Positions 28,306-40,090 are shown, counted from the first letter of the stretch. The stretch: 64,000 bases of DNA from Pseudofrancisella aestuarii (GCF_003574475.2 NZ_QLIS02000003.1:124001-188000), one strand, 5' to 3'. A program made the numbers and translations. Notes: generated from the sequence alone by a model not told the origin.

Positions 28306-29715
28306 TTATAGACTATAATAAGTTTGGAATTCCATAGGATGAGGGACAAGCTCAATCTTAGTTAATTCTTCTAACTTAAGCTCGATAAATGCATCTATAA
28401 ACTCATCAGTGAATACACCACCTTGCTTCAAGAATTCTCTATCTGCATCAAGTGACTGTAAAGCTATTCTCAATGATGGTGCAACCGTAGGAATTTTAGC
28501 CAATTCATCTTTTGGTAATTCATATAAGTTTTGATCCATTGGAGCACCTGGATGAATTTTATTTTTTATACCATCTAAAGCTGCCAACATTACTGCTGAG
28601 AATGCCAAATATGGATTAGCCATAGGATCACTAAATCTGATCTCTATACGACGCGCCTTAGGATTCGCTATATAAGGAATTCTTATAGAAGCTGATCTAT
28701 TTCTTGCAGAATATGCCAACAATACAGGAGCCTCATATCCTGGAACTAATCTTTTATAACTATTAGTTGAAGGATTTGTAAATGCATTAAGTGCTCTAGC
28801 ATGTTTAATGATCCCACCTATTGCAAATAAAGCAGTTTCTGAAAGACCTGCATAATCATCACCTGTAAACAGGTTTTTACCATCTTTAAATAAAGATAGA
28901 TGTATATGCATACCAGAACCATTATCAAAAGGAATTGGTTTGGGCATAAATGTTGCAGTCTTACCAAATTCATTAGCAACGTTATGAACTATGTACTTAA
29001 ATTGCTGAACTTCATCAGACTTCTTAGTAAGTGAGTTAAATTTCATACCTATCTCACTTTGACCACCAGTAGCAACTTCATGATGATGTACTTCTACTTC
29101 TTGACCAACATCTTCTAAAACTTTACACATTTCTGCTCTGATATTATGTAAATGATCAACTGGAGCAACTGGAAAGTAACCACCTTTAACACCAGGACGA
29201 TGTCCTTTGTTACCAAACTCAGTCATTTTGTTTGAATCCCAAGCAGCATGGTTTGCTCTAATTCTATACTCAGAACCTTCCATGTCAGACTTAAATGTAA
29301 CATCGTCAAATATAAAGAATTCTGGTTCTGGACCAAAATAAGCATCCGTAGCAATCCCTGAAGTTTTTAAGAAATCTTCAGCATTTCTTGAAATACTTCT
29401 TGGATCTCTCTCATATCTGTCTAAAGTTTTAGGATCATAAACATCACAGCTTAAAACTATAGTTTTGTCATTATAAAAAGGATCAATATAATAACTAGCC
29501 AAATCAGGTTTTAATATCATATCTGATTCATTAATTGTTTTCCAACCAGCTATAGAAGAGCCATCAAACATTTTACCGTCTTTGAAAAAGTCTTCATCAA
29601 CACAAGAAGCTGGAACAGTAACATGATGCTCTTTTCCTTTAATATCCGTAAATCTTAAATCTACAAATCTTACTTCTTCTTCTTTAATAAAACTTTCTAA
29701 TTCTCTAGTATTCAT
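28306..29715 (-). CDS. glnA: Glutamine synthetase, type I
   Basis: 469 residues; makes glutamine from glutamate and ammonia as a dodecamer. Blocks [22 protein letters not shown] (metal/ATP site) and NRSASIRIP are present. The adenylylation loop is intact with Tyr in NLYELPKDE, so GlnE-type control is possible. GGAGG sits four bases before the ATG. It converges with metA, 7 bp apart, with no hairpin between. Confidence 0.97.
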   Translation of the reverse strand: MNTRELESFIKEEEVRFVDLRFTDIKGKEHHVTVPASCVDEDFFKDGKMFDGSSIAGWKTINESDMILKPDLASYYIDPFYNDKTIVLSCDVYDPKTLDRYERDPRSISRNAEDFLKTSGIATDAYFGPEPEFFIFDDVTFKSDMEGSEYRIRANHAAWDSNKMTEFGNKGHRPGVKGGYFPVAPVDHLHNIRAEMCKVLEDVGQEVEVHHHEVATGGQSEIGMKFNSLTKKSDEVQQFKYIVHNVANEFGKTATFMPKPIPFDNGSGMHIHLSLFKDGKNLFTGDDYAGLSETALFAIGGIIKHARALNAFTNPSTNSYKRLVPGYEAPVLLAYSARNRSASIRIPYIANPKARRIEIRFSDPMANPYLAFSAVMLAALDGIKNKIHPGAPMDQNLYELPKDELAKIPTVAPSLRIALQSLDADREFLKQGGVFTDEFIDAFIELKLEELTKIELVPHPMEFQTYYSL

Positions 29716-29790
29716 TTTACCTCCAAATAATTGACAAAAACAATGATGTCAAATTCAATTCTAGCATAAAATCCAGAAGCCAAGCAACAA

Positions 29791-32010
29791 CTATATTCTG
29801 ACAAGATTTGCTATGTTAGCTAAGAGTATTTTTTGACCAATATCTGGACCAAAATCTACAGTATAAAACTTTTTCTGACCTTGCTGCTGAGACTTAAGAA
29901 AAGTACCCTTACCAAAAACTTTATGAAATACTTTATCACCCTTTTTGAAAGCTGATTCTTTAGAATTATTTTTTAGGAAATCAAAAGGTGATAATCCAAA
30001 ATTTTGTTTTTCTCTTTGTTTTGGTTTTTCAACTATCTTTTTAGATATTAACTTCTCATCATCTATTTCTCTTAAGAAACGTGATTTAACTTGAAAACTA
30101 CTTCTACCAAAAATATTACGTACTTCAGCATGACTTATTGTCAAACATTTCATTGCTCGAGTAATTGCAACATAAAAAAGTCTTCTCTCCTCCGCAAGCT
30201 TCTCTTGGATTTTTTTTGAAGAAGCTTCATTATAAGCATATTCTTCTGAATTTATGACTGCCGTTGGAGGAAATACCCCCTCTTCTGCAGCAACAATAAA
30301 AACATATGGAAACTCCAAACCTTTTGCCGCATGAACAGTCATAAGTTGTACACATTCAACACTTTCTTGTGCTTGCATTTCTCCAGACTCTAAAACAGCA
30401 AATGAAAGAAAATCTTGAAGAATATCTACATTATCATCTAGTATCTCTATTTGTGGCTCAAAATCTTTTGCCGCACTAATCAATTCTTTTAAGTTATCTA
30501 TTTTCTGTCTATCTTTTTCTGTATTTTTATCTTCATACATTGCTAATAAACCAGACTCTTGAATAGCAAACCCTATTAACTCATCTAATGATAAAACACT
30601 TAACTGTTTAGAAATTAAATCTATTAAAGCTATAAAGTTTAATAGTATTGTTGAGGCTCTCTTTGACAGCAACCCTCTTTGAACAACTTCTAATGAAGCA
30701 TCCCAATAGGAAATAATATTTATTTCTGCATAATTTTTTATTATATCTAATGTTTTATTACCCAGACCTCTAGTCGGTGTATTAATTATTCTTTCAAAAG
30801 CTAAATTGTCTGACTTTGAAACTGCCAATCTTAAATATCCTATAGCATCTTTTACTTCGGCTCGGTCGAAGAATTTAAAGCCTCCATAAATACGATAAGG
30901 AATACTTGCATATATACAGCTTTCTTCTAATACACGAGATAAATAGTTAGATCTATAGAGAATAGCAATATCATTGTAACTAACACCTTGGTCACTTAGC
31001 TCTCTAATCTTTTCAATAATATATCTAGCTTCATCTCTCTCATTCACAGCATCGTATATATCTATTTTCTCACCTTCTTCAGCCGCTGACCAAAGCTCTT
31101 TAGTCATTCTATTATCATTATTTTTGATTACAGCATTTGCTGCTTTGAGGATATTTTTTGTTGATCGATAATTCTGTTCAAGTTTTATAATTTCAACATC
31201 ACCGAAATCTTCAACATACTTATGAATATTATCTACTACAGCTCCCCTCCAACCGTAGATAGACTGATCATCATCGCCAACAGCCATTACATAGTTATTT
31301 TCATTAACTAAAAGTTTTAGCCATAAATATTGCACTTTATTAGTATCTTGAAATTCATCAATCAATATATATTTAAAAAGTCTTTGGTAATAATTTCTAA
31401 CATCTTCATTCAGTAAAAAAAGCTCATATACATATAACAGTAAATCAGCAAAATCTAAGGCATTATCTAGTCTTAATTTTTCCTCATAGGCTTTATATAA
31501 TTCTGAGTAATTAGAATCATAAGAAAAAGTTTTCTCTAACTTATCACTACGTATAGCATCATCTTTCTTCTTATTTATAAAATTCTGAACTAATTTAGGG
31601 GGATATTTTTTATCATCTAAATTTAACGATTTTATTATTTTCTTTATAACTTGAGTTTGCTCATCTTGATCTAGGATTCTAAAGTTTTTATCTAACCCTA
31701 ATTCATGAGCATGTTTTCTAAGTAATCTATGTGCAATACCATGAAAAGTTCCTATCCACATACCAAAAGTGGAAAAGCCTAATATTTTTTCAACTCTTTG
31801 TTGAATTTCTTTAGCCGCTTTATTTGTAAAAGTTACAGCCAATATATTTAATGGGGAGATGCTTTGCTCTCTACAAAGATATGCTATTCTAGAAGTTAAA
31901 ACCTTAGTTTTACCACTACCTGCACCAGCTAAAATTAGTGAATTTTTCCCCCCGAGAACTACTGCTTTATGTTGGGGATCATTTAAATCTTTTAGAAAAG
32001 TTAGAGACAT
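29791..32010 (-). CDS. uvrD: DNA helicase II, UvrD/PcrA type
   Basis: 739 residues, SF1A 3'-to-5' helicase for nucleotide excision and mismatch repair. Motifs: GAGSGKT (I), VTFTNKAA (Ia), DEFQDTN (II), GDDDQSIYGWRGA (III), QNYRST (IV), MTVHAAKGLEFPYVFI (V), EERRLFYVAITRA (VI). The C-terminus carries the Tudor-like polymerase-binding element of UvrD/PcrA (GDKVFHKVFGKGTFL ... ILLANIANLVRI), which separates it from Rep. Confidence 0.94.
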   Translation of the reverse strand: MSLTFLKDLNDPQHKAVVLGGKNSLILAGAGSGKTKVLTSRIAYLCREQSISPLNILAVTFTNKAAKEIQQRVEKILGFSTFGMWIGTFHGIAHRLLRKHAHELGLDKNFRILDQDEQTQVIKKIIKSLNLDDKKYPPKLVQNFINKKKDDAIRSDKLEKTFSYDSNYSELYKAYEEKLRLDNALDFADLLLYVYELFLLNEDVRNYYQRLFKYILIDEFQDTNKVQYLWLKLLVNENNYVMAVGDDDQSIYGWRGAVVDNIHKYVEDFGDVEIIKLEQNYRSTKNILKAANAVIKNNDNRMTKELWSAAEEGEKIDIYDAVNERDEARYIIEKIRELSDQGVSYNDIAILYRSNYLSRVLEESCIYASIPYRIYGGFKFFDRAEVKDAIGYLRLAVSKSDNLAFERIINTPTRGLGNKTLDIIKNYAEINIISYWDASLEVVQRGLLSKRASTILLNFIALIDLISKQLSVLSLDELIGFAIQESGLLAMYEDKNTEKDRQKIDNLKELISAAKDFEPQIEILDDNVDILQDFLSFAVLESGEMQAQESVECVQLMTVHAAKGLEFPYVFIVAAEEGVFPPTAVINSEEYAYNEASSKKIQEKLAEERRLFYVAITRAMKCLTISHAEVRNIFGRSSFQVKSRFLREIDDEKLISKKIVEKPKQREKQNFGLSPFDFLKNNSKESAFKKGDKVFHKVFGKGTFLKSQQQGQKKFYTVDFGPDIGQKILLANIANLVRI

Positions 32011-32090
32011 TAATTAACTATTAAAAACTTTTATTTACTATATTCTAACAAATTACTTTTTTTATTTAAGGATATGTGCGAATTATAAGA

Positions 32091-33089
32091 TTAAGATTCT
32101 ATAGAGAATAAAGCTTCTGTGAAACTTTCTGCATCAAACTCTTGTAAATCATCAACCCCTTCTCCAACACCAATAAATCTAAATGGAAGAGAAAACTTCT
32201 TAGCAAGAGAAAAAACCATTCCTCCCTTTGCTGTTCCATCTAGCTTTGTTATTGCAATACCTGTTAATCCTACAGCTTTATTAAAAACTTCAGCTTGTAC
32301 TAAAGCATTTTGTCCAGTTGTAGCATCAAGGACAAGCATTATCTCATGAGGTGCAGATTCATCCATTTTCTTTATAACTCTAACAACTTTTTTAAGCTCT
32401 TCCATTAGATTATCTTTTGTATGTAATCTCCCTGCTGTATCTGCTATTACAACATCAACACCTTTTGTTTTTGCTGAATAAACCGCATCATAAATAACAG
32501 AAGCACTATCTGCTCCTGTATGCTGCGCAACTACAGGCACTTTATTTCTTTGACCCCATTCTTTTAATTGCTCAACAGCAGCAGCCCTGAATGTATCTCC
32601 AGCAGCCAAAATTACACTTTTTCCTTGAGCTTGTATTTTTTTAGTTAGTTTACCTATAGTAGTTGTTTTACCTACTCCATTTACTCCAACGATTAAAATA
32701 ACATAAGGTTTTTTATTTAAATCTATTTCTAAATGCTTTTGACAAGGTAGTATTATTTCGTGCAGCTTTTGCTTTATTATTTCATTTAATTTATCTGCTG
32801 TTTGAATCTCTTTCCTAGACACTTTATCTCTAAGATAAGAAATAATTTGATCTGTTGCTTCTATACCAATATCAGCAGTTAACAACTGCATCTCAATATC
32901 ATCTAATAGATCTTCATCTACTATCTTTTGCCCCATTAGAATTGTACTTAGACCAGTACCCAGTTTACCTGCAGTTTTTGACAATCCTTTTTGTAATCTA
33001 GAAAATAGACCTTTTTTATCTTCCATTGGAGAAGTATCAATTAAATCTTGCTTAACGTTTTCTGGATCTTTATTTTTTTTAAAAAACAT
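32091..33089 (-). CDS. ftsY: Signal recognition particle receptor FtsY
   Basis: 332 residues; docks SRP-ribosome complexes at the membrane. SRP-GTPase NG domain: GVNGVGKTTTIGKL (G1), AAGDTFRAAAVEQL, DTAGRLHTK (G3), TKLDGTAKGG (G4). The acidic N-terminal A domain of E. coli FtsY is much reduced, leaving a short basic N-terminus (MFFKKNKDPENVKQ) that can still bind lipids. No strong ribosome site is visible before the ATG. Confidence 0.96.
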   Translation of the reverse strand: MFFKKNKDPENVKQDLIDTSPMEDKKGLFSRLQKGLSKTAGKLGTGLSTILMGQKIVDEDLLDDIEMQLLTADIGIEATDQIISYLRDKVSRKEIQTADKLNEIIKQKLHEIILPCQKHLEIDLNKKPYVILIVGVNGVGKTTTIGKLTKKIQAQGKSVILAAGDTFRAAAVEQLKEWGQRNKVPVVAQHTGADSASVIYDAVYSAKTKGVDVVIADTAGRLHTKDNLMEELKKVVRVIKKMDESAPHEIMLVLDATTGQNALVQAEVFNKAVGLTGIAITKLDGTAKGGMVFSLAKKFSLPFRFIGVGEGVDDLQEFDAESFTEALFSIES

Positions 33090-33168
33090 TAGAATTTGAA
33101 GAAGAAAAAAATAATAATTAGAGATTTTGCACTAAGAGTTGCTTATTTGCAACAATTGAAAATATAAG

Positions 33169-34482
33169 CTATTCGAAATATCTATCTCTTAATTTAGCTA
33201 TCTTCTGATGAAGCGGATCAAACATGCTTACTATTCCTTTTGATTTTATGAAATGAACTTCACCATCAAAAGCTATCTCATCACCAGCTCTCGCATAAAC
33301 TTCTAAAAGTTTATATCTTAAATCAACGTTATTAGAATCAGTTTCTAATGAGTCTTGCAGAGTTATACTCGCTTCAACAAACTTTTCACTATCTAAATAT
33401 TGATCAACCAGTTCGATAACGTACAACTGCTCCTGCTCTTTAAAGTCTTCATAACCTTCCTCACCGCTTGAGCTAGTGCTTTCATCTGTAGTTAATGATT
33501 TATTTTCATTTGTTTCAAAGATTACACCTCTATCAGTTCTAACAGCTATATTTCTATCTTTCTCGCCATAAACAACTTCTGAACTTACTTCTTCAGCATA
33601 ATTATCTATTGGTAAAGAATCTTCATCATAACCCTCTTCATTAAGATTAGCTGATGGCATATTATTTGTATTTTGCTGAGACTCTCCTCCACCTCCAAAA
33701 AAATCAAACTCTGCCTGAGCATCATTTTTATCAGTTCTATAAAACCCCACATCTGAAACAACAGGTGAAATTCTTGACATCAAATGATCTCTTCTTTTTT
33801 TAGAAATAATTTCCAGCTCTTTTTCTTTCTTATCATTCCTAGAATCCAAATATTTTTTTCCAAAAAATCCAGCTACTCCAAGGAATAAAAGAAGTACCAC
33901 AATTCTTAAAAAGCCCAAAAAACCGGAAGTTTCTGTTTTTATTTCAGACTCCACTCCTTGTATCTGATTTTCTAGATCATGGCCATATTTAGTTGCTACA
34001 GACTTACTATCTTCAAAGATAACTCCAGGTACATTATGCTGAACAGAATTTGTAGATGATGAAGATGATTGAGCAATCATACTTTTATCACCTAGATTAT
34101 CATCAATTACTTCTGGCACAGAATTCACATTACTCGCTACAGAACTTCCAGTATCATTAGCTACACTTTGAGATCCATCTGAAGAATACTGGTTTCTTAA
34201 TAAAATTAAACCATCCTCAACCTCAGATTTTGTTGTAGGTATTGCAATCTTATCTCCAACGCCTATTCTATTAGATAAAATATCTGGAATCTCTGGCTTA
34301 TTTATTCCTTTTATAGCATCAACAAGCTCAGAATTACTTACTCCTTTTATGGAATGATTAGCCGCTATTTTATATAAATAATCATTAGGCTGTACTGTAT
34401 AGATATCCATACTAAAAACATAATGACTAGTTAGAAATACTAGCGCAACAGAACATATCAACTTCTTGACAATATCAAACAT
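33169..34482 (-). CDS. FimV-like LysM/TPR inner-membrane protein
   Basis: 437 residues. N-terminal signal peptide or anchor (LICSVALVFLTSHYVFS), then a LysM-like module (DIYTVQPNDYLYKIAANHS), a Ser/Asn-rich linker, one membrane helix (FLRIVVLLLFLGVAGFFG, about 193-210), an acidic cytoplasmic stretch and a C-terminal TPR-type region (YVIELVDQYLDSEKFVEASITL ...). This layout is that of Pseudomonas FimV, a polar hub for type IV pili; pilT lies elsewhere in this window. The ATG at 34482 is preferred over a TTG four codons upstream. Confidence 0.75.
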   Translation of the reverse strand: MFDIVKKLICSVALVFLTSHYVFSMDIYTVQPNDYLYKIAANHSIKGVSNSELVDAIKGINKPEIPDILSNRIGVGDKIAIPTTKSEVEDGLILLRNQYSSDGSQSVANDTGSSVASNVNSVPEVIDDNLGDKSMIAQSSSSSTNSVQHNVPGVIFEDSKSVATKYGHDLENQIQGVESEIKTETSGFLGFLRIVVLLLFLGVAGFFGKKYLDSRNDKKEKELEIISKKRRDHLMSRISPVVSDVGFYRTDKNDAQAEFDFFGGGGESQQNTNNMPSANLNEEGYDEDSLPIDNYAEEVSSEVVYGEKDRNIAVRTDRGVIFETNENKSLTTDESTSSSGEEGYEDFKEQEQLYVIELVDQYLDSEKFVEASITLQDSLETDSNNVDLRYKLLEVYARAGDEIAFDGEVHFIKSKGIVSMFDPLHQKIAKLRDRYFE

Positions 34483-34558
34483 TCTTAATTCCAAAATACT
34501 TTTTATAACAAATCACACAAAATTATATCATATTTTTTTAGCTTAAAAATAGGTGTAT

Positions 34559-36136
34559 CTAGTGTTCTCTAGTCGCACTAAAAATAATATCAGGATTTTT
34601 TTCTTTTGCTAACTGCAAATTAACCCCTGTAGGAGCTAAGTATGTTAAGTATCCTGCCCCATCATAAGCTATATTTACTTCATATTTCTTTTTAAATTCT
34701 GCTAATTTTTTCTCATCTTTACAAAACACCCATCTCGCTAAAGAAACATTCACTCCTTCATAAGAGCATTTCACATTATACTCTGAAGCTAATCTCTGAG
34801 CTACAACATCAAATTGTAGAACACCAACAGCGCCTAAAACCAAGTCATTAGATATAACTGGTTTAAACACCTGGGTAGCACCTTCTTCTGATAGTTGAAT
34901 AAGACCTTTTTGTAATGCTTTCATCTTTAAAGGATCATTCAACTTAACTCTTTTGAAAATTTCAGGGGCAAAATTTGGAATGCCTTTAAACTTAAGTTTT
35001 TCTCCTTGAGTAAAACTATCGCCTATTTGAATACTACCATGATTGTGCAACCCTATAATATCTCCAGCAAACCCTTCTTCAACCTGCTCTCTTTCTCCTG
35101 CCAAAAAAGTAAGTGCCTTAGAAACTTGCATAGCTTTTCCTGTTCTTTCATGAAAAATTTTCATACCTTTTTCATACTTCCCTGAACAAATTCTAAAAAA
35201 TGCTATTCTATCTCTATGCTTTTCATCCATGTTAGCCTGAATTTTAAAAACAAACCCAGTCAATTTGTCCTCATCAGCCTTAACAACTCTCTGGCCAGCT
35301 TCACGTGACTGCGGTGCTGGAGCATATTTTGTAAAGCCATCCATCATTTCTTTGACACCAAAATTACTTAAAGCAGTACCAAAATATACTGGAGTTAAAG
35401 TACCCTCCAGAAATTCTTTTTCATCAAATTCATGACTAGCTCCTTGTACAAGTTCTATTTGCATTTCTAACTCATCATATAAATCAGAACCAATAGCTTC
35501 CTTAGCATTTGCTAAACCTTTTACTTTTTTATAAGCATAAATTTCATGGCCATGCCCACCTTCAAAAAGGGTAACTTCATCTTGATATAAATCATAAACT
35601 CCTTTAAAAAACTTGCCCATACCTATAGGCCAATTCATAGGAGCACATTTGATTTTTAAAATATCTTCAACCTCATCCAAAAGTTCTAAAGGATCCCTAG
35701 TATCTCTATCAAACTTATTCATAAATGTAACAATAGGAGTATCTCTTAAGCGACACACATTCATAAGCTTAATAGTTCTATCTTCAACACCCTTTACAGC
35801 ATCAACTACCATCAGCGCTGAATCGACAGCTGTAAGAGTTCTATATGTATCCTCTGAGAAGTCTTCATGACCTGGTGTATCTAATAGATTAACCACCCTT
35901 TCATTGTAAGGAAATTGCATAACAGACGTAGTTATCGAGATGCCTCTTTGTTTCTCCATTTCCATCCAGTCTGAAGTTGCATGAACACCACTTTTTTTTG
36001 CTTTTACTGTACCTGCTGTTTTAATAGCATTTCCAAAAAGTAACATTTTTTCTGTAATTGTTGTCTTACCCGCATCTGGGTGAGATATAATCGCAAAAGT
36101 TCTTCGTTTTGCTATTTCTTTTAACATTTCATTCAT
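34559..36136 (-). CDS. prfC: Peptide chain release factor 3
   Basis: 525 residues; GTPase that recycles RF1/RF2 after termination. G1 [11 protein letters not shown]3 DTPGHEDF, G4 NKFDRD; RF3-specific [29 protein letters not shown] and the C-terminal half ([18 protein letters not shown]) are clear. The ATG at 36136 gives the usual length for the family; an ATG three codons later is an alternative. Confidence 0.97.
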   Translation of the reverse strand: MNEMLKEIAKRRTFAIISHPDAGKTTITEKMLLFGNAIKTAGTVKAKKSGVHATSDWMEMEKQRGISITTSVMQFPYNERVVNLLDTPGHEDFSEDTYRTLTAVDSALMVVDAVKGVEDRTIKLMNVCRLRDTPIVTFMNKFDRDTRDPLELLDEVEDILKIKCAPMNWPIGMGKFFKGVYDLYQDEVTLFEGGHGHEIYAYKKVKGLANAKEAIGSDLYDELEMQIELVQGASHEFDEKEFLEGTLTPVYFGTALSNFGVKEMMDGFTKYAPAPQSREAGQRVVKADEDKLTGFVFKIQANMDEKHRDRIAFFRICSGKYEKGMKIFHERTGKAMQVSKALTFLAGEREQVEEGFAGDIIGLHNHGSIQIGDSFTQGEKLKFKGIPNFAPEIFKRVKLNDPLKMKALQKGLIQLSEEGATQVFKPVISNDLVLGAVGVLQFDVVAQRLASEYNVKCSYEGVNVSLARWVFCKDEKKLAEFKKKYEVNIAYDGAGYLTYLAPTGVNLQLAKEKNPDIIFSATREH

Positions 36137-36211
36137 AATTTTATTTAATAAATAATTATTGGACCTAAAAATAATGTATAAGATTCTACTAAAACTATAA
36201 AAACAAAGAAA

Positions 36212-36829
36212 CTAAAAATACTTGTCTAATATCTCTGATAAATCCTGTTTAATTTCCTCTAACGAATTACTTGCATCTATTTGAAAAGCATTATCATTTT
36301 CTTTAACTAAATTCTGAAACACTTTTCTAGCTCTATCAAAAAACTCTAAACCTGCTTTTTCTATTCTATCAGGAGAACCAACTTTTCCAGCTCTTGCTAA
36401 GCCTACAGCTGGATCAATATCTAAATAAATAACAATATCTGGCTCACATTCGCTCAGAAAAGTTTTATTTAACGATTCTATTTTTTCAAACCCTAGCTGC
36501 CTTCCTCCACCTTGATAAGCGAGACTAGACCAATAGAACCTATCTGAAACAACGGTCACCCCATTATTTAAGCTTGGCTTTATAAGAGCTTCAACATGCT
36601 GAATTCTACTAGCATACATTAGAAGCAGCTCAGTATCCGAAGCAACCAGCTCATCATCATATTCTCTAAGAGCTAATCCTCTTATTTCTTCAGCAACTTT
36701 TGTACCACCTGGCTCTCTTGTGAAAACTGCCTTACAAGACTTCTTCTCAAAATATTCTTTTATAAATCCTATGGCTGTACTTTTTCCAGCTCCATCAAGA
36801 CCTTCTATAACTATAAAAAGTGGTTTCAT
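36212..36829 (-). CDS. tmk: Thymidylate kinase
   Basis: 205 residues; phosphorylates dTMP to dTDP. P-loop [41 protein letters not shown] and the LID region [12 protein letters not shown] are present. The ATG at 36829 follows AGGGG; the open frame to 36856 would overlap the upstream transporter. It ends a nucleoside-uptake and salvage cluster. Confidence 0.95.
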   Translation of the reverse strand: MKPLFIVIEGLDGAGKSTAIGFIKEYFEKKSCKAVFTREPGGTKVAEEIRGLALREYDDELVASDTELLLMYASRIQHVEALIKPSLNNGVTVVSDRFYWSSLAYQGGGRQLGFEKIESLNKTFLSECEPDIVIYLDIDPAVGLARAGKVGSPDRIEKAGLEFFDRARKVFQNLVKENDNAFQIDASNSLEEIKQDLSEILDKYF

Positions 36830-36839
36830 ATAAAATCCC

Positions 36840-38045
36840 CTAAACAAAAACTCCAACTATAACCGCTGACAGAAGACTTACTAATGTTGCTCCATAAAGT
36901 ATTTTCAAACTAAATTTGCTTACTTTTTCCACAGCCCCTTTATCTAAAGAGTAAATTGTTCCAACGATAATTCCAATAGAACTAAAATTAGCAAATGATA
37001 CTAAAAACACAGAAATCACCGCCTGAGTATGTAATGATATTTCAGTCAAATGATCTTTCATCATAAGCATAGCGACAAACTCGTTAGATACTAACTTTGT
37101 TCCCATGAGTTTACCTGCAAATAACATCTCATTTGATGGAATATTTAAGGTCCATGCTATGGGATAAAAAACATACCCTAATAAATCCTGGAAACTAATT
37201 CCTATAATAAACTCAAAACATGAATTTAGAGTTGCAATTAATGCCATAAATCCTATTAGCATAGCAGCAATAACAGTGGCTATTTTAAAACCATCTATAA
37301 TGTACTCACCTAAAACAATAAAAAAAGCTCTCTTACTATCGGTATCATAATCTATTTCTAACTCTTCATAAGAAGTTTCTTTTTTAAAGTCGTATGGATT
37401 TATAATATGTAAAACAAAGAATGTACTAAACATATTCATAATAATTGCTACACATACATACTTCGCATCGATCATCACCATGTATGAACCTAAAATAGAT
37501 AGAGACACCGTAGACATAGCTGTAGCAGTCATAGTGTATAAAACATTAGGTGATAAATGCCCAAGAATATTTTTATATGCTATAAAATTTTCAGCCTGAC
37601 CCAAAGTCAATGAACTTACAGCATTAAATGATTCTAACTTCCCCATTCCACTAACTTTTGATAATAGATACCCAACTCCTCTAATAATTAAAGGTAGAAT
37701 TTTTAAATACTGTAAAATACCTATTAATGCAGAAATAAAAACTATCGGCATCAAAACATTCAAGAATAATACGAAGCCATTATCTTTATTTTTATCAATA
37801 TTACCGAATACAAATGAAATACCAACCTGAGCTTTATCTATCAAAAAGCTAAAGGCATTGGTAACTCCTTTCATTATCAAAACTCCAATATGCGATTCTA
37901 AAAGAACTCCACATAGGATTAGCTGAATGAACAATAAAATAAATAACCATCTGTACTTTATATTTTTTCTATCTGAACTAAATGCAAAAGCTAAAATAAA
38001 GACTAGAAAAACTCCCAATAAAAAGAAAAAAATTCTTTCTATCAT
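36840..38045 (-). CDS. Concentrative nucleoside transporter (CNT/NupC family), copy 2
   Basis: 401 residues with about ten membrane segments. Family marks: [29 protein letters not shown], and [12 protein letters not shown] with the conserved Asn-Glu-Phe, followed by [13 protein letters not shown]. It co-transports nucleosides with an ion. Closely similar to the adjacent copy, 10 bp away, so it arose by tandem duplication. It sits between deoC and tmk, consistent with nucleoside salvage. Confidence 0.92.
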   Translation of the reverse strand: MIERIFFFLLGVFLVFILAFAFSSDRKNIKYRWLFILLFIQLILCGVLLESHIGVLIMKGVTNAFSFLIDKAQVGISFVFGNIDKNKDNGFVLFLNVLMPIVFISALIGILQYLKILPLIIRGVGYLLSKVSGMGKLESFNAVSSLTLGQAENFIAYKNILGHLSPNVLYTMTATAMSTVSLSILGSYMVMIDAKYVCVAIIMNMFSTFFVLHIINPYDFKKETSYEELEIDYDTDSKRAFFIVLGEYIIDGFKIATVIAAMLIGFMALIATLNSCFEFIIGISFQDLLGYVFYPIAWTLNIPSNEMLFAGKLMGTKLVSNEFVAMLMMKDHLTEISLHTQAVISVFLVSFANFSSIGIIVGTIYSLDKGAVEKVSKFSLKILYGATLVSLLSAVIVGVFV

Positions 38046-38055
38046 TTAAAAACCC

Positions 38056-39258
38056 TTAAACAACAAATCCAACAACACAAGCAGATAAGAAACTTACTAA
38101 CACAGCCCCATATAATATCTTCAAACTAAACTTTGCAACCTTAACCGAAGCTTCTTTACTAAGAGCCTGTATTGCTCCAATAATAATTCCAATAGAACTA
38201 AAATTAGCAAATGATACTAAAAACACAGATAAAACAGCCGTTGAATGCTCTGTTAATTCTTTAGCATGGCCACTCATCATTTGCATAGCGACAAATTCGT
38301 TAGTAACCATCTTAGTTCCCATAATCTTACCTGCTAGTAAAAGTTCATTATTATTAATATTCAAAACCCAAGCAAATGGATAAAATATATAACCCAATAT
38401 ATCTCTAAAAGTAATACCAAATATACTACTAAAAATACTATCCACTAAATGTAGTAATGCTATAAAACCTATTAGCATAGCACATACTATGATAGCCACT
38501 TTAAAACCATCTAATATATATTCAGCAAGCATTTCAAAGAAGTCTTGTTTTTCCTCTTCAAATTGTTCATGAAGCTTGTCATAGCTAATCTCTTCAGACT
38601 TTTCATATGGATTTATAATAGTCAAAACAAAGAAAGTACCAAACATATTCATAACCATTGCAACACAAACATATTTTGGCTCAAGTAATGACATATATGC
38701 TCCAGCCACAGCTAAAGATACCGTAGACATTGCTGTAGCAGCCATAGTATATAAAACATTAGATGGTAGATGGCCAATAATCTTTTTATAATTTATAAAG
38801 TTTTCTGATTGCCCAACTGCTAAAGAACTTACCGCATTAAAAGATTCTAACTTCCCCATTCCGGTAACTTTTGATAAAATCCAACCTATACCTTTTATGA
38901 TCAATGGCAATATTTTAAAATACTGTAAAATACCTATGATTGCTGAAACCAGAACTATTGGCATCCCAACATTAAAGAAGAATATAAAACCATTTTTATT
39001 CATATCTGTAAGACTACCAAATATAAATTCAGAACCATCATGAGCACAATCTAATAGATGCTCAAAACCTTCCGATATTTTACTAATAATAGTAACTCCA
39101 ATATCTGAGCGAAGTAAGAAAGCTGCTAGGCCTAATTGAACAAGTAAAATTATAAGTAAATATTTATATTTAATTCCTTTTCTATTACTACTCCAAGCAA
39201 AAGCTAAGATAAAAACAGAGATAATTCCTAATAAAAAAAACATAAATTTTACAAACAT
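38056..39258 (-). CDS. Concentrative nucleoside transporter (CNT/NupC family), copy 1
   Basis: 400 residues, with the same motifs as its neighbour ([49 protein letters not shown]). Start at 39258 (MFVKFMFFLLG) aligns with the sister protein's [16 protein letters not shown] lies upstream. The substrate range of the two copies may differ, but this is not readable here. Confidence 0.92.
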   Translation of the reverse strand: MFVKFMFFLLGIISVFILAFAWSSNRKGIKYKYLLIILLVQLGLAAFLLRSDIGVTIISKISEGFEHLLDCAHDGSEFIFGSLTDMNKNGFIFFFNVGMPIVLVSAIIGILQYFKILPLIIKGIGWILSKVTGMGKLESFNAVSSLAVGQSENFINYKKIIGHLPSNVLYTMAATAMSTVSLAVAGAYMSLLEPKYVCVAMVMNMFGTFFVLTIINPYEKSEEISYDKLHEQFEEEKQDFFEMLAEYILDGFKVAIIVCAMLIGFIALLHLVDSIFSSIFGITFRDILGYIFYPFAWVLNINNNELLLAGKIMGTKMVTNEFVAMQMMSGHAKELTEHSTAVLSVFLVSFANFSSIGIIIGAIQALSKEASVKVAKFSLKILYGAVLVSFLSACVVGFVV

Positions 39259-39350
39259 CTCACACCCAGTACATAAAAATGACACAAACTGGATAAATTC
39301 TACTAAAAATAAATATCTTTTTGGGATTTTTTTAGAATTTTTAAAAAGTA

Positions 39351-40082
39351 TTAGTAGCTATTATTAGTTTTCTGAGTGTTTAAAATATTATCTAGCAAGC
39401 CGCTTACGCCTAATCTAAATGTTTTGGGATTAATATAGCTTTTAGAAATTATACTTTCTGCTAAGTTTATATAGCAAACTGCTTGATCATAATCTCTAAT
39501 TCCACCAGATGCCTTGAAACCAACCGCCCTATTTGCTTTAGCAATAGTTTGCAAAATAACCTCAGCAGCTTCCAAAGTAGCTCCAACTTTTGTTTTCCCA
39601 GTAGATGTTTTAACAAAGTCTGCTCCATTATCAATAGCATCCTGAGTAGCTTTAAGAATTAGCTCTTTACTCTCTAGCTCTCCAGACTCAATAATAATTT
39701 TCAACACTTTATTGCCACAAACTTTTTTTACTTCAGATATAATTTCGCAAGATTTTGCTGAAGATCCTTGTACGTTATATTCCTTATAGTCTATAACTAA
39801 ATCGATTTCATCTGCGCCTAAAGCTAATGCCTGTTTAGTTTCTGCTAATACGCTTTGCAAATTAGCTTCACCTCTAGGAAAATTTATAACTGTTGCAACT
39901 TCAAATTCATCAAATAGTTTTTCTTTAACTAGCTCAATAAATTGTTTATGAACACATATTGCAGCAACTCTTCCAAGTTTATTTTCTGCTTTCGAACAAA
40001 GTTTTATAATATCTTGCTCACAGTCATCATCACCTAACAAAGTTAAATCCATTAGAGAAACTATTTTTTCTTTACTAACCAT
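39351..40082 (-). CDS. deoC: Deoxyribose-phosphate aldolase
   Basis: 243 residues; cleaves 2-deoxyribose-5-phosphate to glyceraldehyde-3-phosphate and acetaldehyde. The Schiff-base lysine lies in ADFVKTSTGK, and VGFKASGGIRDY supplies the second lysine. AAAGGTC precedes the ATG. It lies 8 bp after deoB, so the two steps of deoxynucleoside breakdown are co-expressed. Confidence 0.95.
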   Translation of the reverse strand: MVSKEKIVSLMDLTLLGDDDCEQDIIKLCSKAENKLGRVAAICVHKQFIELVKEKLFDEFEVATVINFPRGEANLQSVLAETKQALALGADEIDLVIDYKEYNVQGSSAKSCEIISEVKKVCGNKVLKIIIESGELESKELILKATQDAIDNGADFVKTSTGKTKVGATLEAAEVILQTIAKANRAVGFKASGGIRDYDQAVCYINLAESIISKSYINPKTFRLGVSGLLDNILNTQKTNNSY

Positions 40083-40090
40083 TTTGACCT

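Noticed and set aside
29724-29752. TTGACA with TATTTG, 17-bp spacing, before glnA
   Set aside because: The -10 match is poor and overlaps the ribosome site GGAGG, so the transcript would lack it; the real promoter must be further upstream.
33125-33160. Small hairpin GTTGC/GCAAC after the FimV-like gene
   Set aside because: Five-base-pair stem without a U-tract; too weak to call a terminator.
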